Origin: Cognatundibacterium jejuense
GTDB taxonomy: Bacteria; Pseudomonadota; Gammaproteobacteria; Burkholderiales; Burkholderiaceae_D
Assembly: GCF_014284255.1 (NCBI RefSeq)
Contig: NZ_JACOFV010000002.1
Coordinates: forward strand, 124,001-188,000
Direction: 5' to 3'
Length of the DNA stretch: 64,000 nucleotides
The position numbers were made by a program, and so were the translations under genes. The notes beneath the pieces were generated by a model that was not told the origin of the DNA, ran no database searches, and was given only the letters and a program-made list of their open reading frames with translations. This document shows, piece by piece, positions 28,345 through 38,152 of the stretch. Position 1 is the first letter of the stretch, and every line of letters starts with the position of its first letter.

Positions 28345-29874
28345 ATGCAGCCAGCCGTCGAATTTCAACACATCTCCAAACGCTTTGGTGCGGTACAGGC
28401 CAATCGCGATGTGAGCTTTTCCATTGAATCGGGCTCGATACATGGCGTCATCGGTGAAAATGGTGCGGGTAAATCGACCCTGATGAGCATTTTGTATGGC
28501 TACTATCAGGCAGATAGCGGCAAGTTGCTCATCAACGGTCAGGAACAACAGATACGCAATAGCCACGAAGCCATCGTCTCTGGCATCGGCATGGTGCATC
28601 AGCACTTTATGCTCGTAGAAAATATGACGGTACTCGACAATGTGATGCTTGGTGGCGAAGGCGGCTTTCGTTTGGCATCACGCCGCAAAGAAGTCGAAGT
28701 AACCTTGCGCGACATCTGTAAACGCTACAATCTCGAAGTCGATCCACTGGATAAAATTCAAGACTTGTCAGTCGGTGTGCAGCAGCGTGTGGAAATTCTG
28801 AAGCAAATTTATCGTAGCGCTAACATCCTGATTCTGGATGAACCTACAGCGGTGTTGACGGTACAAGAAACCGCATCTTTGTTTGAAGTCTTGCGTCTTT
28901 TCAAAGAGCAAGGCAAGACTATTATCCTGATCACCCATAAACTGCAAGAGATTTTAGAAATCACCGATGAAGTCACGGTGATGCGTGGCGGCACGGTCGT
29001 GGGCTCCGTCGTCACCGCTGAAACCAATAAAGAACAATTAGCTGAATTGATGGTGGGTCGCCCGATTGAAACACAATTGCCACGCGCAGCATATGCGCCC
29101 GGCGACACTGTGCTGGACGTCAAAGGTCTCAATCTGGTCAATGATCAACAGGTGAGTTTGCTCAAGGATCTGAACTTTAACATCCGTGCTGGTGAAATCG
29201 TCGCGATTGCAGGTGTCTCGGGCAATGGTCAGAGCGAGTTACTGGAAATTTTAAGTGGCATGCGTTTGCCGTCCAGCGGCTCGATTACGATGCAAGGAAA
29301 AACGCTACCTTATGCTGGACGCAAAGATGCCGACGGCTTGCCAGCCGTGTATCGCGAACGTGGCATAGGTCATGTACCGGAAGATCGTTTGCGTGATGCG
29401 GTCGTCAAAAATTTTTCAGTAATGATGAATAGCTTTCTCGGCTACCAAAAGAAGTTAGGCAAAACGTTTGGTTTACTCGATTACAAACAAATTCTGAGTA
29501 ACTGCAACGAGATGCTGCGCAAATTTGATGTGCGCCCTGCTGATCCGCATTTGCGTATCGCTTTGTTATCCGGTGGTAATCAGCAAAAAGTGGTGATGGC
29601 ACGTGAGATTGATGCCAATCCAAAACTCATGCTGGTCGGCCAACCAACCCGTGGTGTTGACATCGGCACAATAGAAAGCTTGCACGCGCGCTTACTGGCG
29701 ATGCGTGATGCGGGTGTTGCCATTTTGTTGGTATCGGTAGAACTGGAAGAAGTCCGCGCATTGGCTGACCGCATCTTAGTCATGTCCAGCGGTGCGATCA
29801 CCGGTGAATTGAAAGTGGAAGAATTTGATGCAACCCGTATCGGCTTATTGATGGGTGGTTTGCACAAACATTAG
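28345..29874 (+). CDS. ABC transporter ATP-binding protein, nucleoside/simple-sugar type (two nucleotide-binding domains)
   Basis: The 509-residue protein contains two ABC domains in tandem, as in RbsA/NupA-type ATPases. Domain 1 has Walker A GENGAGKSTLMS (residues about 36-47), signature LSVGVQQRVEI and Walker B ILILDEPTAVL. Domain 2 has a Walker-like GVSGNGQSELLE, signature LLSGGNQQKVVMARE and a degenerate Walker B (LMLVGQPTRGVD) where the family often loses catalysis. It powers the two permeases downstream for import recognised by the BMP protein. Confidence 0.93.
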   Translation: MQPAVEFQHISKRFGAVQANRDVSFSIESGSIHGVIGENGAGKSTLMSILYGYYQADSGKLLINGQEQQIRNSHEAIVSGIGMVHQHFMLVENMTVLDNVMLGGEGGFRLASRRKEVEVTLRDICKRYNLEVDPLDKIQDLSVGVQQRVEILKQIYRSANILILDEPTAVLTVQETASLFEVLRLFKEQGKTIILITHKLQEILEITDEVTVMRGGTVVGSVVTAETNKEQLAELMVGRPIETQLPRAAYAPGDTVLDVKGLNLVNDQQVSLLKDLNFNIRAGEIVAIAGVSGNGQSELLEILSGMRLPSSGSITMQGKTLPYAGRKDADGLPAVYRERGIGHVPEDRLRDAVVKNFSVMMNSFLGYQKKLGKTFGLLDYKQILSNCNEMLRKFDVRPADPHLRIALLSGGNQQKVVMAREIDANPKLMLVGQPTRGVDIGTIESLHARLLAMRDAGVAILLVSVELEEVRALADRILVMSSGAITGELKVEEFDATRIGLLMGGLHKH

Positions 29875-29954
29875 TGCGACTGGCCACCATTTCCAATACC
29901 CCGACATAAGTTCCGAAAAATAGATAGCTAACAGCGACGATAAAGTTTACACGT

Positions 29955-31034
29955 ATGAATCAAGCCGACCTGCCCCGTTGGGCCAGTACCTTTGCCCTGC
30001 CTTTACTGAATTTGTTATCTGCCCTGCTGGTGGCGGCAGGTGTAATTTATTTACTGGGAGAAAATCCCATAGAATCATTACAAATTCTGGTCAATGCAGC
30101 AGTGCTTGACCCTGAAGGTCTGGGCTATACCTTGTTTTACGCTGCGACCTTTATCTTTACTGGTCTTTCAGTATCGGTAGCGATGCAAGCAGGTTTGTTT
30201 AATATCGGTAGTGAAGGTCAAATGTATATCGGTGGCTTGGGCCTGACGCTGTTAATACTTGCATTAGATACGCATTTACCGGGCTGGATTTTAATACCGC
30301 TAGCGATTGCTAGCAGTGCGATTTTTGGTGCAGCGTGGGCATTTTTGCCTGGCTACTTACAAGCAAAACGCGGCAGTCACGTGGTCGTCACGACGATTAT
30401 GTTTAACTTTATTGCTGCTAACCTGATGAACTACCTGATCATCTTGATGATTCCGGATGGCCAGCAAAATCCTGCAAGTCGTTTGTTCGCTAACAGCTCC
30501 TGGTTACCAAAATTAAATGGCTTGTTTCCGATTCTGGGCGAAACACCGTTGAATATCAGTTTCCTTCTCGCTATTGTGGCTCTGGTGATTTACGGTGTTG
30601 CGGTATGGCGCACCACATGGGGCTATCAACTGCGCGCCACTGGCTTGAATCAGCATGCAGCACACTATGCAGGTATTTCAATCAAAAAGACCATCATCGT
30701 GACAATGATGATTTCCGGTGCCTTAGCGGGCTTGGCGGCGGTTAATTCTGTGATGGGTTCTACGCACTATCTGAACCTGAACTTCCCTGCCGGCGCTGGT
30801 TTTATCGGGATTGCGATTGCTTTGATGGGTCGCCAACATCCGGTCGGTATCTTTTTGTCTGCCATTTTATTTGGCGCATTGATACAAGGCGGATTTGACC
30901 TTTCATTGGAAAAACCAAATATTCCACCAGAGACCTTTATTTTCATTCAAGGTCTGATAATTTTGTTCTGCGGTGCGATGGAAAATCTATATGCGCCAGC
31001 TCTGTCCGCACTGTTAAAACGTAAGGAAAAATGA
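29955..31034 (+). CDS. ABC transporter permease, nucleoside type (first)
   Basis: The 359-residue protein has about nine hydrophobic helices and the branched-chain/ribose permease pattern, including FNIGSEGQMYIGG and ALMGRQHPVGIFLSAILFGAL, a form found in the YufP/NupB-type nucleoside permeases. It pairs with the second permease, whose ATG overlaps its stop codon by 4 nt. The sequence is intact. Confidence 0.92.
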   Translation: MNQADLPRWASTFALPLLNLLSALLVAAGVIYLLGENPIESLQILVNAAVLDPEGLGYTLFYAATFIFTGLSVSVAMQAGLFNIGSEGQMYIGGLGLTLLILALDTHLPGWILIPLAIASSAIFGAAWAFLPGYLQAKRGSHVVVTTIMFNFIAANLMNYLIILMIPDGQQNPASRLFANSSWLPKLNGLFPILGETPLNISFLLAIVALVIYGVAVWRTTWGYQLRATGLNQHAAHYAGISIKKTIIVTMMISGALAGLAAVNSVMGSTHYLNLNFPAGAGFIGIAIALMGRQHPVGIFLSAILFGALIQGGFDLSLEKPNIPPETFIFIQGLIILFCGAMENLYAPALSALLKRKEK

Positions 31035-32002
31035 TGTTTGATGATTTTCAATTTTCCAGCATACTGGTGTCCACCATCCGCAATGCCCCAGTACTGATGT
31101 TCGCCGCCATGGCAGGCTTGTTTGCCGAGCGCAGTGGGGTGGTTGATCTGGCACTCGAAGGCAAAATGTTAGCTTCTGCATTTGTTTCTGCCGCCGTTGC
31201 ATTTACCACACAAAATCCATGGCTGGGCGTATTGGCAGGTGTGGGCGTATCGGTTCTCATCGCCCTGATACAAGCCTTTGTCAGCATTACGCAAAAAGGG
31301 AATCAATTGGTCGCTGGTATTGCGATCAATATCGCGTTAAGCGGACTGACCTTCGTGCTGGCACAGTTTTTCTTTACGCAAGGTGGCCGTACACCTGATC
31401 TGGGTGAAGCACGCTTGTTCGACATCGTTTTACCTGGCTCTGCAGCGGTCGCCAATATTCCGTTTTTCGGTTGGTTTTACACGAAGCTGCTTGGCGGGCA
31501 TAGTGTTTTAGTCTATCTGGCATTTGGCTTGATTCCTCTGGTGCACTGGGTGCTGTATCACAGCCGCTTTGGCCTGCGTTTGCGTGCCGTGGGTGAGAAC
31601 CCCCATGCGGCTGATGCGGCTGGTGTGAATGTTGAGCGCACCCGTTTTATGGCAATGATCTGTGCTGGCGTACTGTGCTCGTTTTCAGGTGCTTATTTAT
31701 CCATCGTGCAAAGCGGATTTTTCTTACGTGATATGTCGGCTGGTAACGGCTATCTGGCATTGACGGCATTGGTGTTTGGTAACTGGCGTCCGCTGCAAAC
31801 CGCATTGGGTTGCCTGATGTTTGGTTTCTTCACCGCCTTGCAAGTACAAATTGAAGGCGTGGTTTTCCCTGTGATCGGTAAAGTCCCTGGCTCATTAATT
31901 CAGATGATCCCGTATGTCGTTACCGTCATCGTACTGGCAGGTCTGATGGCAAAATCGGTAGCACCAAAAGCCATCGGCGTACCATTTGTAAAATCACGAT
32001 AA
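31031..32002 (+). CDS. ABC transporter permease, nucleoside type (second)
   Basis: The 323-residue protein has about eight to nine hydrophobic helices and the motif ERSGVVDLALEGKMLASAF near the N-terminus, characteristic of the YufQ/NupC-type partner. GENPHAADAAGVNV is the cytoplasmic loop that contacts the ATPase, and GNGYLALTALVFGNW is also typical. Translation is coupled to the first permease by the overlapping ATGA. Two adjacent ATGs (31031 and 31034) are possible starts. Confidence 0.92.
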   Translation: MMFDDFQFSSILVSTIRNAPVLMFAAMAGLFAERSGVVDLALEGKMLASAFVSAAVAFTTQNPWLGVLAGVGVSVLIALIQAFVSITQKGNQLVAGIAINIALSGLTFVLAQFFFTQGGRTPDLGEARLFDIVLPGSAAVANIPFFGWFYTKLLGGHSVLVYLAFGLIPLVHWVLYHSRFGLRLRAVGENPHAADAAGVNVERTRFMAMICAGVLCSFSGAYLSIVQSGFFLRDMSAGNGYLALTALVFGNWRPLQTALGCLMFGFFTALQVQIEGVVFPVIGKVPGSLIQMIPYVVTVIVLAGLMAKSVAPKAIGVPFVKSR

Positions 32003-32010
32003 AGAATTGA

Positions 32011-32044
32011 TGATCTGGCTGTCACCACGGACACAGTCAGATCA
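32011..32044 (+). other. Long stem-loop between permease and nucleoside hydrolase genes
   Basis: TGATCTGGCTGT (32011-32022) pairs with ACAGTCAGATCA (32033-32044) over 12 bp including one G-T pair, with a 10-nt loop. No T-tract follows, so an mRNA-processing or stabilising hairpin is more likely than a terminator. Confidence 0.55.
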
Positions 32045-32157
32045 GTTTCAGGAAAAGCGCAATTTACGGCCTCCTTGAACCGGGTCAACCGCAACAAATC
32101 GCTTCGCGTCTGGGTTCTGTCCAATGGCCAGCCGGAGTTATTTTTTGGAGAACATCC

Positions 32158-33150
32158 ATGCAAACAAAACACAAAGTCATTTTTGATACCGACCCAGGTG
32201 TAGATGATGCAATGGCGCTGTACTTTGCACTCGCGCATCCGGATATCGATGTCGTTGGTATCACCACGACTTTTGGTAACGTCTACGTTGAGCAGGCAAC
32301 TATCAACGCGCTGTATCTGACACGTATCGCTGGCCGCCATATTCCAGTAGCGCAAGGTGTGAACGTTCCATTGGCAAAAGCAGCTGGTACACCACCTGAC
32401 TTCATTCACGGTGCTGACGGTTTGGGCAATCTGCCTTCACGTATCGAAGTCGGTGGCAAAGCAGAAGTTGAAAGCGCCGCAGAATTCATCGTCAAAATGG
32501 CACGCCAACATCCAGGTGAAATTACGCTGGTGGCAGTCGGTCCATTGGGCAATCTGGGCCTGGCATTGAAGATGGAACCACAACTGCCTAAGTTGTTGAA
32601 AAAAGTTGTCTTGATGGCGGGTGCCGTTGATGAACCAGGCAATGTTTCCCCAGTGGCGGAAGCTAACGTATGGAACGATCCTGACGCTGCTGATCTGGTA
32701 TTTACCGCTGGTTGGGACCTGACTATGGTTGGTCTGGATGTCACACACCGCGTAGTATTGCCTTCGACATTCTTTGCACGTCTGGCGCAACATCATAAAC
32801 ACGTGGCGATGGATACTTTATCCCACGCTGTGAACTTCTACGCCAACTTCTACCAAAGCATTCGTCCAGATCTGGGCCATGCTTGCTACGGTCATGACGT
32901 TTTGGCGTTTGTCTGGTTGGTTGCACCAGAAATTTTCGAAACCCAATCTGGCCGCGTACGCGTTGCCAAAGAAGGTATCGGCAATGGTCAGACAATGATG
33001 GCAAAACTGCCTATCCCGTATCCACAAGCAGGTTGGGAAGCCAGCAAACCAGAAACCCGCGTATGCATGAAGGTCGATGCAGAAGCGTGCTCCAAACTGA
33101 TCGATGCAACCTTGAGCAGCAATTGGCTGCAAGCACCTTTGAGCAACTAA
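32158..33150 (+). CDS. Nucleoside hydrolase (inosine/uridine-preferring family)
   Basis: Nucleoside hydrolases cleave N-glycosidic bonds to release a base and ribose. The calcium-binding motif DTDPGVDDAMAL is at residues 10-21, followed by GITTTFGNV, and NLGLALKMEPQLPKLLKKVVLMAGA. NVWNDPDAADLVF and the C-terminal YGHDVLAFVWLVAP include the second metal and catalytic-site histidine. The length of 330 residues is standard. The gene sits after the importer and before a dioxygenase and cytidine deaminase. Specificity (purine, pyrimidine or both) cannot be read from sequence. Confidence 0.95.
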   Translation: MQTKHKVIFDTDPGVDDAMALYFALAHPDIDVVGITTTFGNVYVEQATINALYLTRIAGRHIPVAQGVNVPLAKAAGTPPDFIHGADGLGNLPSRIEVGGKAEVESAAEFIVKMARQHPGEITLVAVGPLGNLGLALKMEPQLPKLLKKVVLMAGAVDEPGNVSPVAEANVWNDPDAADLVFTAGWDLTMVGLDVTHRVVLPSTFFARLAQHHKHVAMDTLSHAVNFYANFYQSIRPDLGHACYGHDVLAFVWLVAPEIFETQSGRVRVAKEGIGNGQTMMAKLPIPYPQAGWEASKPETRVCMKVDAEACSKLIDATLSSNWLQAPLSN

Positions 33151-33159
33151 GGAGCCATC

Positions 33160-34002
33160 ATGCATATTCAACCAGTTGATTATCGTGATCCGGATGCCGC
33201 CAGAAAATTCACTGAAAGCCTGCATCAAACCGGCTTTGGCGTGTTAACGAACCACCCTTTGTCGCAAAATCTGCTCAACACCATTTATCAGGAATGGTAT
33301 GAATTCTTCCAGACGGATGCGAAGAATCAATACACATTTGATGCTGAAAAAATGGATGGCTATTTTTCGCCAAAAATTTCTGAAACAGCCAAGGGTTTCG
33401 CTAAACGTGACTTAAAAGAGTTCTATCACGTTTACCCATGGGGTCGCGTTCCCTCTGAAGTATCGAATGCAGCACGCGAATACTATGTCGAAGGCTCTAA
33501 GCTGGCAGCAGAGTTATTGCAATGGGTAGAAGATCATACCCCTGCAGAGATTAAAGCCAAATATTCTATGCCTTTGTCTGACATGATTACAGACAGTGAT
33601 CTGACTTTGTTACGCGTATTGCACTACCCGCCATTACGCGGCGACGAAGAGCCAGATGCAGTGCGTGCGGCAGCCCATGGCGACATCAATTTGCTGACGG
33701 TCTTGCCAGCGGCGACTCAAGCCGGTTTGCAAGTGTTAGGCAAGGATGACGCGTGGCATGACGTACCATGTGATTTCGGTATGTTGATCGTCAATATTGG
33801 CGACATGCTCGATGAAGCATCGCAAGGTTACTATCCTTCGACAATTCATCGCGTACTTAATCCAACGGGCGAAGAAGCGAAGAAATCACGTATTTCTTTG
33901 CCGCTATTCTTGCATCCACGTCCTGATGTCGTGCTCTCTGAGCGCCACACATCGGGTAGCTACCTGCAAGAACGTCTACGTGAATTAGGCGTTAAAAAAT
34001 AA
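33160..34002 (+). CDS. Isopenicillin N synthase-like Fe(II)/2-oxoglutarate dioxygenase
   Basis: The 280-residue protein belongs to the Fe(II)-dependent oxygenase superfamily. The iron triad is visible as AAHGD (His and Asp) and STIHRVLNP (second His), and the co-substrate-binding Arg-x-Ser follows as SRISLPLF. The N-terminal GFGVLTNHPLS is the typical DIOX_N entry. It begins 9 bp after the nucleoside hydrolase stop, so it is co-transcribed with nucleoside breakdown. Eukaryotic relatives of this superfamily hydroxylate thymine and pyrimidine nucleosides; a similar oxidation of a base or nucleoside here is inference. Confidence 0.88.
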   Translation: MHIQPVDYRDPDAARKFTESLHQTGFGVLTNHPLSQNLLNTIYQEWYEFFQTDAKNQYTFDAEKMDGYFSPKISETAKGFAKRDLKEFYHVYPWGRVPSEVSNAAREYYVEGSKLAAELLQWVEDHTPAEIKAKYSMPLSDMITDSDLTLLRVLHYPPLRGDEEPDAVRAAAHGDINLLTVLPAATQAGLQVLGKDDAWHDVPCDFGMLIVNIGDMLDEASQGYYPSTIHRVLNPTGEEAKKSRISLPLFLHPRPDVVLSERHTSGSYLQERLRELGVKK

Positions 34003-34030
34003 TACCTCACGATTAGTGACGTTATAAAAC

Positions 34031-34061
34031 AAAGGCATGCCGTTGAACGACATGCCTTTTT
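34031..34061 (+). terminator. Terminator-like hairpin directly before cdd
   Basis: AAAGGCATG pairs with CATGCCTTT (11-nt loop) followed by a T-run. It ends about 15 bp before the cdd ATG, so cdd is either reached by read-through or has a promoter inside the preceding gene. It may attenuate cdd expression. Confidence 0.7.
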
Positions 34062-34072
34062 CACTGGAATAA

Positions 34073-34474
<402 letters not shown>

Positions 34475-34490
34475 ATAGAGGTAGCTTTGT

Positions 34491-34518
34491 ACCCATGTCC
34501 CGCAAGCAGGACATGGGT
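34491..34518. terminator. Hairpin between cdd and the lactate permease gene
   Basis: ACCCATGTCC pairs exactly with GGACATGGGT (8-nt loop), followed by CTTTATT on the plus strand. It lies between convergent genes and is a likely terminator for both, mainly for cdd. Confidence 0.7.
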
Positions 34519-34531
34519 CTTTATTCACACA

Positions 34532-36229
34532 TCAATGTACCAGTGCAGTAAACGGCGGCACGTAAGCCAACAAGAACACAAACAAGCCAACCAACACCGC
34601 TAAAGCCAAGCTATGGAAAAATACGAAACGCAGAATGCTGCTTTCATGTCCATACCAACGTGTCGCAGTACTGGCAACCACGATACTTTGTGCATCTACC
34701 ATTTTGCCCATCACACCACCAGCACTATTGGCAGAGGCCATCAATACCGGATTTAAACCTAATTGTTCTGCTGTGGTTTTTTGCAAACCACCAAACAAAA
34801 CGTTGGCTGCTGTATCAGACCCAGTTAAAGCGACGCCCATCCAACCCAATAAAGTACCGAAAATCGGATATAAGCTACCAGTGTGGGCAAACGCAATTCC
34901 CAGGGTTGCATCGGTACCCGAATAACGTGTCAGATATCCCAACGCCAGCATCAAGACGATCGTCAAAAGGGAATAGCGCACTAACCAGATGGTGCGCAGA
35001 TAAATACGCACTAAATCCTGCAGACGGTACTTCATCATGACGCCGCTCAATACACTCGCGATGAAGATACCGGTACCCGTCGCCGACAGCCAGTTAAGCA
35101 CGTAGACCGCAGACTCCTTATGTGGTGTTGTCACAACTGGCGCAACTTTTTGCACCATATTATTCAGACCGCTGAAAGGAATTTTTAAAATAGAAATCCC
35201 GTCAACCCATTTTTTAAATTCTGGCACACCCCAGATAAATACGAGGATCGTCAAAATAACCCACGGCATCCATGCCATCACCAAGGCACGACCATCATGT
35301 TTTTTGAAGATCGCAGCGCCCACATCGGCTTCATGTCCATGTGGTCGCTCGCTGGCAACATCTGGTACACCTGAATCATCTGCATGACCTTTTAAAGAAA
35401 CCGACGTCCAGACTTTAGCGGGTTTCCAGACTTTCAGGAACAAGATCAGACTGACCATAGAAACAATCGCTGCCACCACGTCGACCAACCATGGGCCATG
35501 ATAGTTAGAGACCAGATATTGTGGGATCGCAAAACTCAAGCCAGCGACCAGAATTGCCGGCCAGATTTGCAACATACCTCTGAAGCCTGCAAACGCCCAG
35601 ATCAGCCAGAATGGCACCAGTAAAGAAAACAAAGGCAAGATACGACCTATCATGCCGGAGAGTTGCATCAGATCAAGCCCGGTCACTGCTGCCAGCGCAA
35701 TCACTGGCGTACCCAACGCACCGTAGGCGACTGGAGCGGTATTGGCGATCAGACACAAGCCAGATGCGGCAAGCGGCGAGAAGCCAAGACCGATCATAAT
35801 CGCCGCAGTGACGGCGACCGGAGTACCAAAACCAGCCGCACCTTCAAAAAATGCACCGAAGCAAAATGCGATCAGCAGCAATTGTATGCGGCGGTCATCT
35901 GTGATGTTGGTGAGGCTATCCTGCAACACATTAAAAGAGCCATTTTCTATCGTCAATTGATGCAAGAAAATGATGTTGAGTACAATCCAACCGATTGGCA
36001 ACAGTCCGTAGGCTGCACCAAAACCGGCAGCATTCCACGCCAAACCAGCTGGCATACCGAAACCCCAGATAGCGACTAACAAGGCGCTAATGAGCCCCAA
36101 AGCAGCTGCGTAATGCGCTTTCATGTGACCAAAGGCAATACACGCCAACATCACTACCACCGGTATCGCTGCCATTAAAGCAGACAACCATACGTTCCCT
36201 AACGGGTCATACACCTGACTCCAGACCAT
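34532..36229 (-). CDS. lldP: L-lactate permease (LctP family)
   Basis: This 565-residue inner-membrane protein has about 13 hydrophobic helices and the LctP family pattern: WLSALMAAIPVVVM at the N-terminus, GAFFEGAAGFGTPVAVTAA, and near the end VALTGSDTAANVLFGGLQ with NSAGGVMGKMVDAQSIVVA. It moves lactate (and possibly glycolate) with protons. AAGGAG lies 5 nt before the ATG. No lactate dehydrogenase genes are near. A 300-bp leader upstream contains a possible six-codon ORF. Confidence 0.95.
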   Translation of the reverse strand: MVWSQVYDPLGNVWLSALMAAIPVVVMLACIAFGHMKAHYAAALGLISALLVAIWGFGMPAGLAWNAAGFGAAYGLLPIGWIVLNIIFLHQLTIENGSFNVLQDSLTNITDDRRIQLLLIAFCFGAFFEGAAGFGTPVAVTAAIMIGLGFSPLAASGLCLIANTAPVAYGALGTPVIALAAVTGLDLMQLSGMIGRILPLFSLLVPFWLIWAFAGFRGMLQIWPAILVAGLSFAIPQYLVSNYHGPWLVDVVAAIVSMVSLILFLKVWKPAKVWTSVSLKGHADDSGVPDVASERPHGHEADVGAAIFKKHDGRALVMAWMPWVILTILVFIWGVPEFKKWVDGISILKIPFSGLNNMVQKVAPVVTTPHKESAVYVLNWLSATGTGIFIASVLSGVMMKYRLQDLVRIYLRTIWLVRYSLLTIVLMLALGYLTRYSGTDATLGIAFAHTGSLYPIFGTLLGWMGVALTGSDTAANVLFGGLQKTTAEQLGLNPVLMASANSAGGVMGKMVDAQSIVVASTATRWYGHESSILRFVFFHSLALAVLVGLFVFLLAYVPPFTALVH

Positions 36230-36538
36230 CTTATCTCCTTGTCGTTTTATTCTTGCATCGAACCTGATTGGCTCTGAGTTTTGGATGGTACGACAGGTAG
36301 ATGACAGAAAATCATTCGAAAAGCATGAAATGAATTTCAGCGATCGTTGAATTTTTTAGCAGTTTTGAACAAAACAGTAAGCTGCTCAGGTTAAAGATGA
36401 GCGCATGCTTGCTCCTTAAAGAAAGCTGATTACCAGACTTATCGTGAAAATCACAAATATATAGCGTCGATAACGAGACTTAAAAATTAAAAAATCCCTA
36501 CAAAGAATGATCTAACCCCAGAGTAGATTGAAATTGAA
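36230..36538. other. Leader/spacer between lldP and the histidine kinase gene
   Basis: This 309-bp stretch has no conventional gene. It holds the lldP Shine-Dalgarno, the micro-ORF at 36386-36406, a weak A/T-rich hairpin (around 36361-36385), and a GTGA-AAA-TCAC palindrome at 36444-36454. I see no clear terminator for the kinase gene and no good consensus promoter. Confidence 0.5.
36386..36406 (-). CDS. Possible six-codon leader ORF upstream of lldP
   Basis: On the minus strand AAGGAG is followed after 5 nt by ATG and five sense codons (MRSSLT) then TGA. The Shine-Dalgarno and spacing match that of lldP itself. It lies about 155 nt upstream of the lldP ATG. A regulatory leader is possible, but a chance match in AT-rich DNA cannot be excluded. 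Confidence 0.3.
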   Translation of the reverse strand: MRSSLT

Positions 36539-38152
36539 TTACTCTTTTTTGAGGTTATCCGGCGCATACAAAGGAATTAATATTTCAAACTGAGTGCCAT
36601 GCCCTTTTTCTGAAATTACTTTCAAACTACCACCTAGCACCGCCTCGACCAGGTTATGACAGATATGCAAACCCAGACCTGAACCACCCTGTCCAAATTT
36701 GGTGGTAAAGAAAGGATCAAACACGCGCACAAGATTTTGCTCGGGAATGCCAGCGCCGTTATCTGAGAAGCAAATGAGGGCGTGATCTTGAGTCAAACCG
36801 TGCAAACTGGCACTAATCTCGATTTCGCCTTCATCCATATCTTCAAAAGCGTGGAGCAAACTATTATTGAACAAATTAAAAATGACCTGCGTCAAAGGGC
36901 CAGGAAAACTATCCATTACCACATCATCAGCAATATCCACCCTCAAATCCAATTTGCGTTTTTTTAATTGCAAACGTAATGTGGGCTCTAATTCTGAAAT
37001 CAGTTTTTTTAGATTAAATTTTCTGCGCAATTCGCTAGTCTGATCTACCGCAATCGTTTTAAAGCTGACGATTAATTCTGATGCTCGCAAGATATTTGTC
37101 GTGAGTAAGTAGCTAGCCTCGTTAAGCGTATTGAAATGGCGTTCCAGTAGTGATTTTTTGAGATTCCCCGCCGCGTATTCTTTCTGCGTCTGATTGACTT
37201 TATCGATAAGCGAAGTAGCAACGGTCAAGGCATTGCCGATTGGAGTATTAAGTTCATGTGCGACACCTGCCACTAAAGATCCGAGACTGGCCAGCTTTTC
37301 TGAATTTACCAGTTGCGTTTGCGTGTTCTTCAGGTACTGCAAATTATCGGATAGCAATCGATTCGACAGCTCCAGCTCTGAAGTGCGCTGGGCGACTCGT
37401 TGTTCCAGGGTTTGATTTAAGACGGTGATTTCTTTGATTTTCTTATCGATTTCAAACGCCATTTGATTAAAATCGTTACCCAGTGCGGCAAGCTCATCAC
37501 GCCCTGAAATATCAATTTTTTGATCGTAATGACCAGAAACAATTGCTTGACTGGCGCAGGCCATTTGCTTCAACCGACGTGAAATACGCCAGCCTAAAAA
37601 CAAGGTCACCATCAAAGTCGCCAACATAATCGCAGAAGTTCTGAGCAATGAGCGTTGTTGTTCTCTGGATGTCGCGTTAATTAAGCTTTTAGTAGAAAAT
37701 CCATATTGTAAAAATCCCGTTTCACGATGGGCTAACAGCAAGGGATTGCGAATATGGATCACACCATCTTTTAAGGCTGCGTTTTCAAACGCACTCTCTG
37801 GTGTTGGTATAGCGAGTTTATTTTCAGCGTTTAAGGTGCTCAGTAAAACCTTACCTTCCGAATCAAGAATAACGACATAGATCAAACCGTTTTCAGCATG
37901 CTGATCCAGCATTTCACTAAAAAAGATTTTGACAGTTTTGAGGTCGTTCCTGATCACGTAGGTTGATACCGTCATATTCAGTATCTGTGAAGTTTGATTG
38001 ATGCTCGATTTTACATTTTCAAAAACCGCTGTTTTAAGAGTACGGTTTCCATCATAAAAAACACCCGCAATAAGTAGCGAAAAAGACACCGCCGCAGTTA
38101 TCGTAAAATAACCAATTAACGAATGAAAAAATCGGCTCAGCCTGACAATCAT
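36539..38152 (-). CDS. Orphan membrane sensor histidine kinase
   Basis: The 537-residue protein has transmembrane helices at about residues 12-32 and 172-189 enclosing a periplasmic sensor domain, then a HAMP domain (about 190-243), a coiled coil, and the kinase core. The phosphoacceptor is His299 in GVAHELNTPIGNAL; the N box is FNLFNNSLLHAF, the G boxes are DNGAGIP and GGSGLGLHI. It resembles HAMP-type kinases with an HATPase_c domain. No response regulator gene is adjacent, so its partner is elsewhere. Signal is unknown. Confidence 0.9.
   Translation of the reverse strand: MIVRLSRFFHSLIGYFTITAAVSFSLLIAGVFYDGNRTLKTAVFENVKSSINQTSQILNMTVSTYVIRNDLKTVKIFFSEMLDQHAENGLIYVVILDSEGKVLLSTLNAENKLAIPTPESAFENAALKDGVIHIRNPLLLAHRETGFLQYGFSTKSLINATSREQQRSLLRTSAIMLATLMVTLFLGWRISRRLKQMACASQAIVSGHYDQKIDISGRDELAALGNDFNQMAFEIDKKIKEITVLNQTLEQRVAQRTSELELSNRLLSDNLQYLKNTQTQLVNSEKLASLGSLVAGVAHELNTPIGNALTVATSLIDKVNQTQKEYAAGNLKKSLLERHFNTLNEASYLLTTNILRASELIVSFKTIAVDQTSELRRKFNLKKLISELEPTLRLQLKKRKLDLRVDIADDVVMDSFPGPLTQVIFNLFNNSLLHAFEDMDEGEIEISASLHGLTQDHALICFSDNGAGIPEQNLVRVFDPFFTTKFGQGGSGLGLHICHNLVEAVLGGSLKVISEKGHGTQFEILIPLYAPDNLKKE

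Noticed and set aside
36444-36454. Possible CRP-like site GTGA-AAA-TCAC upstream of lldP
   Set aside because: The half-sites are only 3 bp apart instead of 6, so it does not fit a CRP/FNR-type site.
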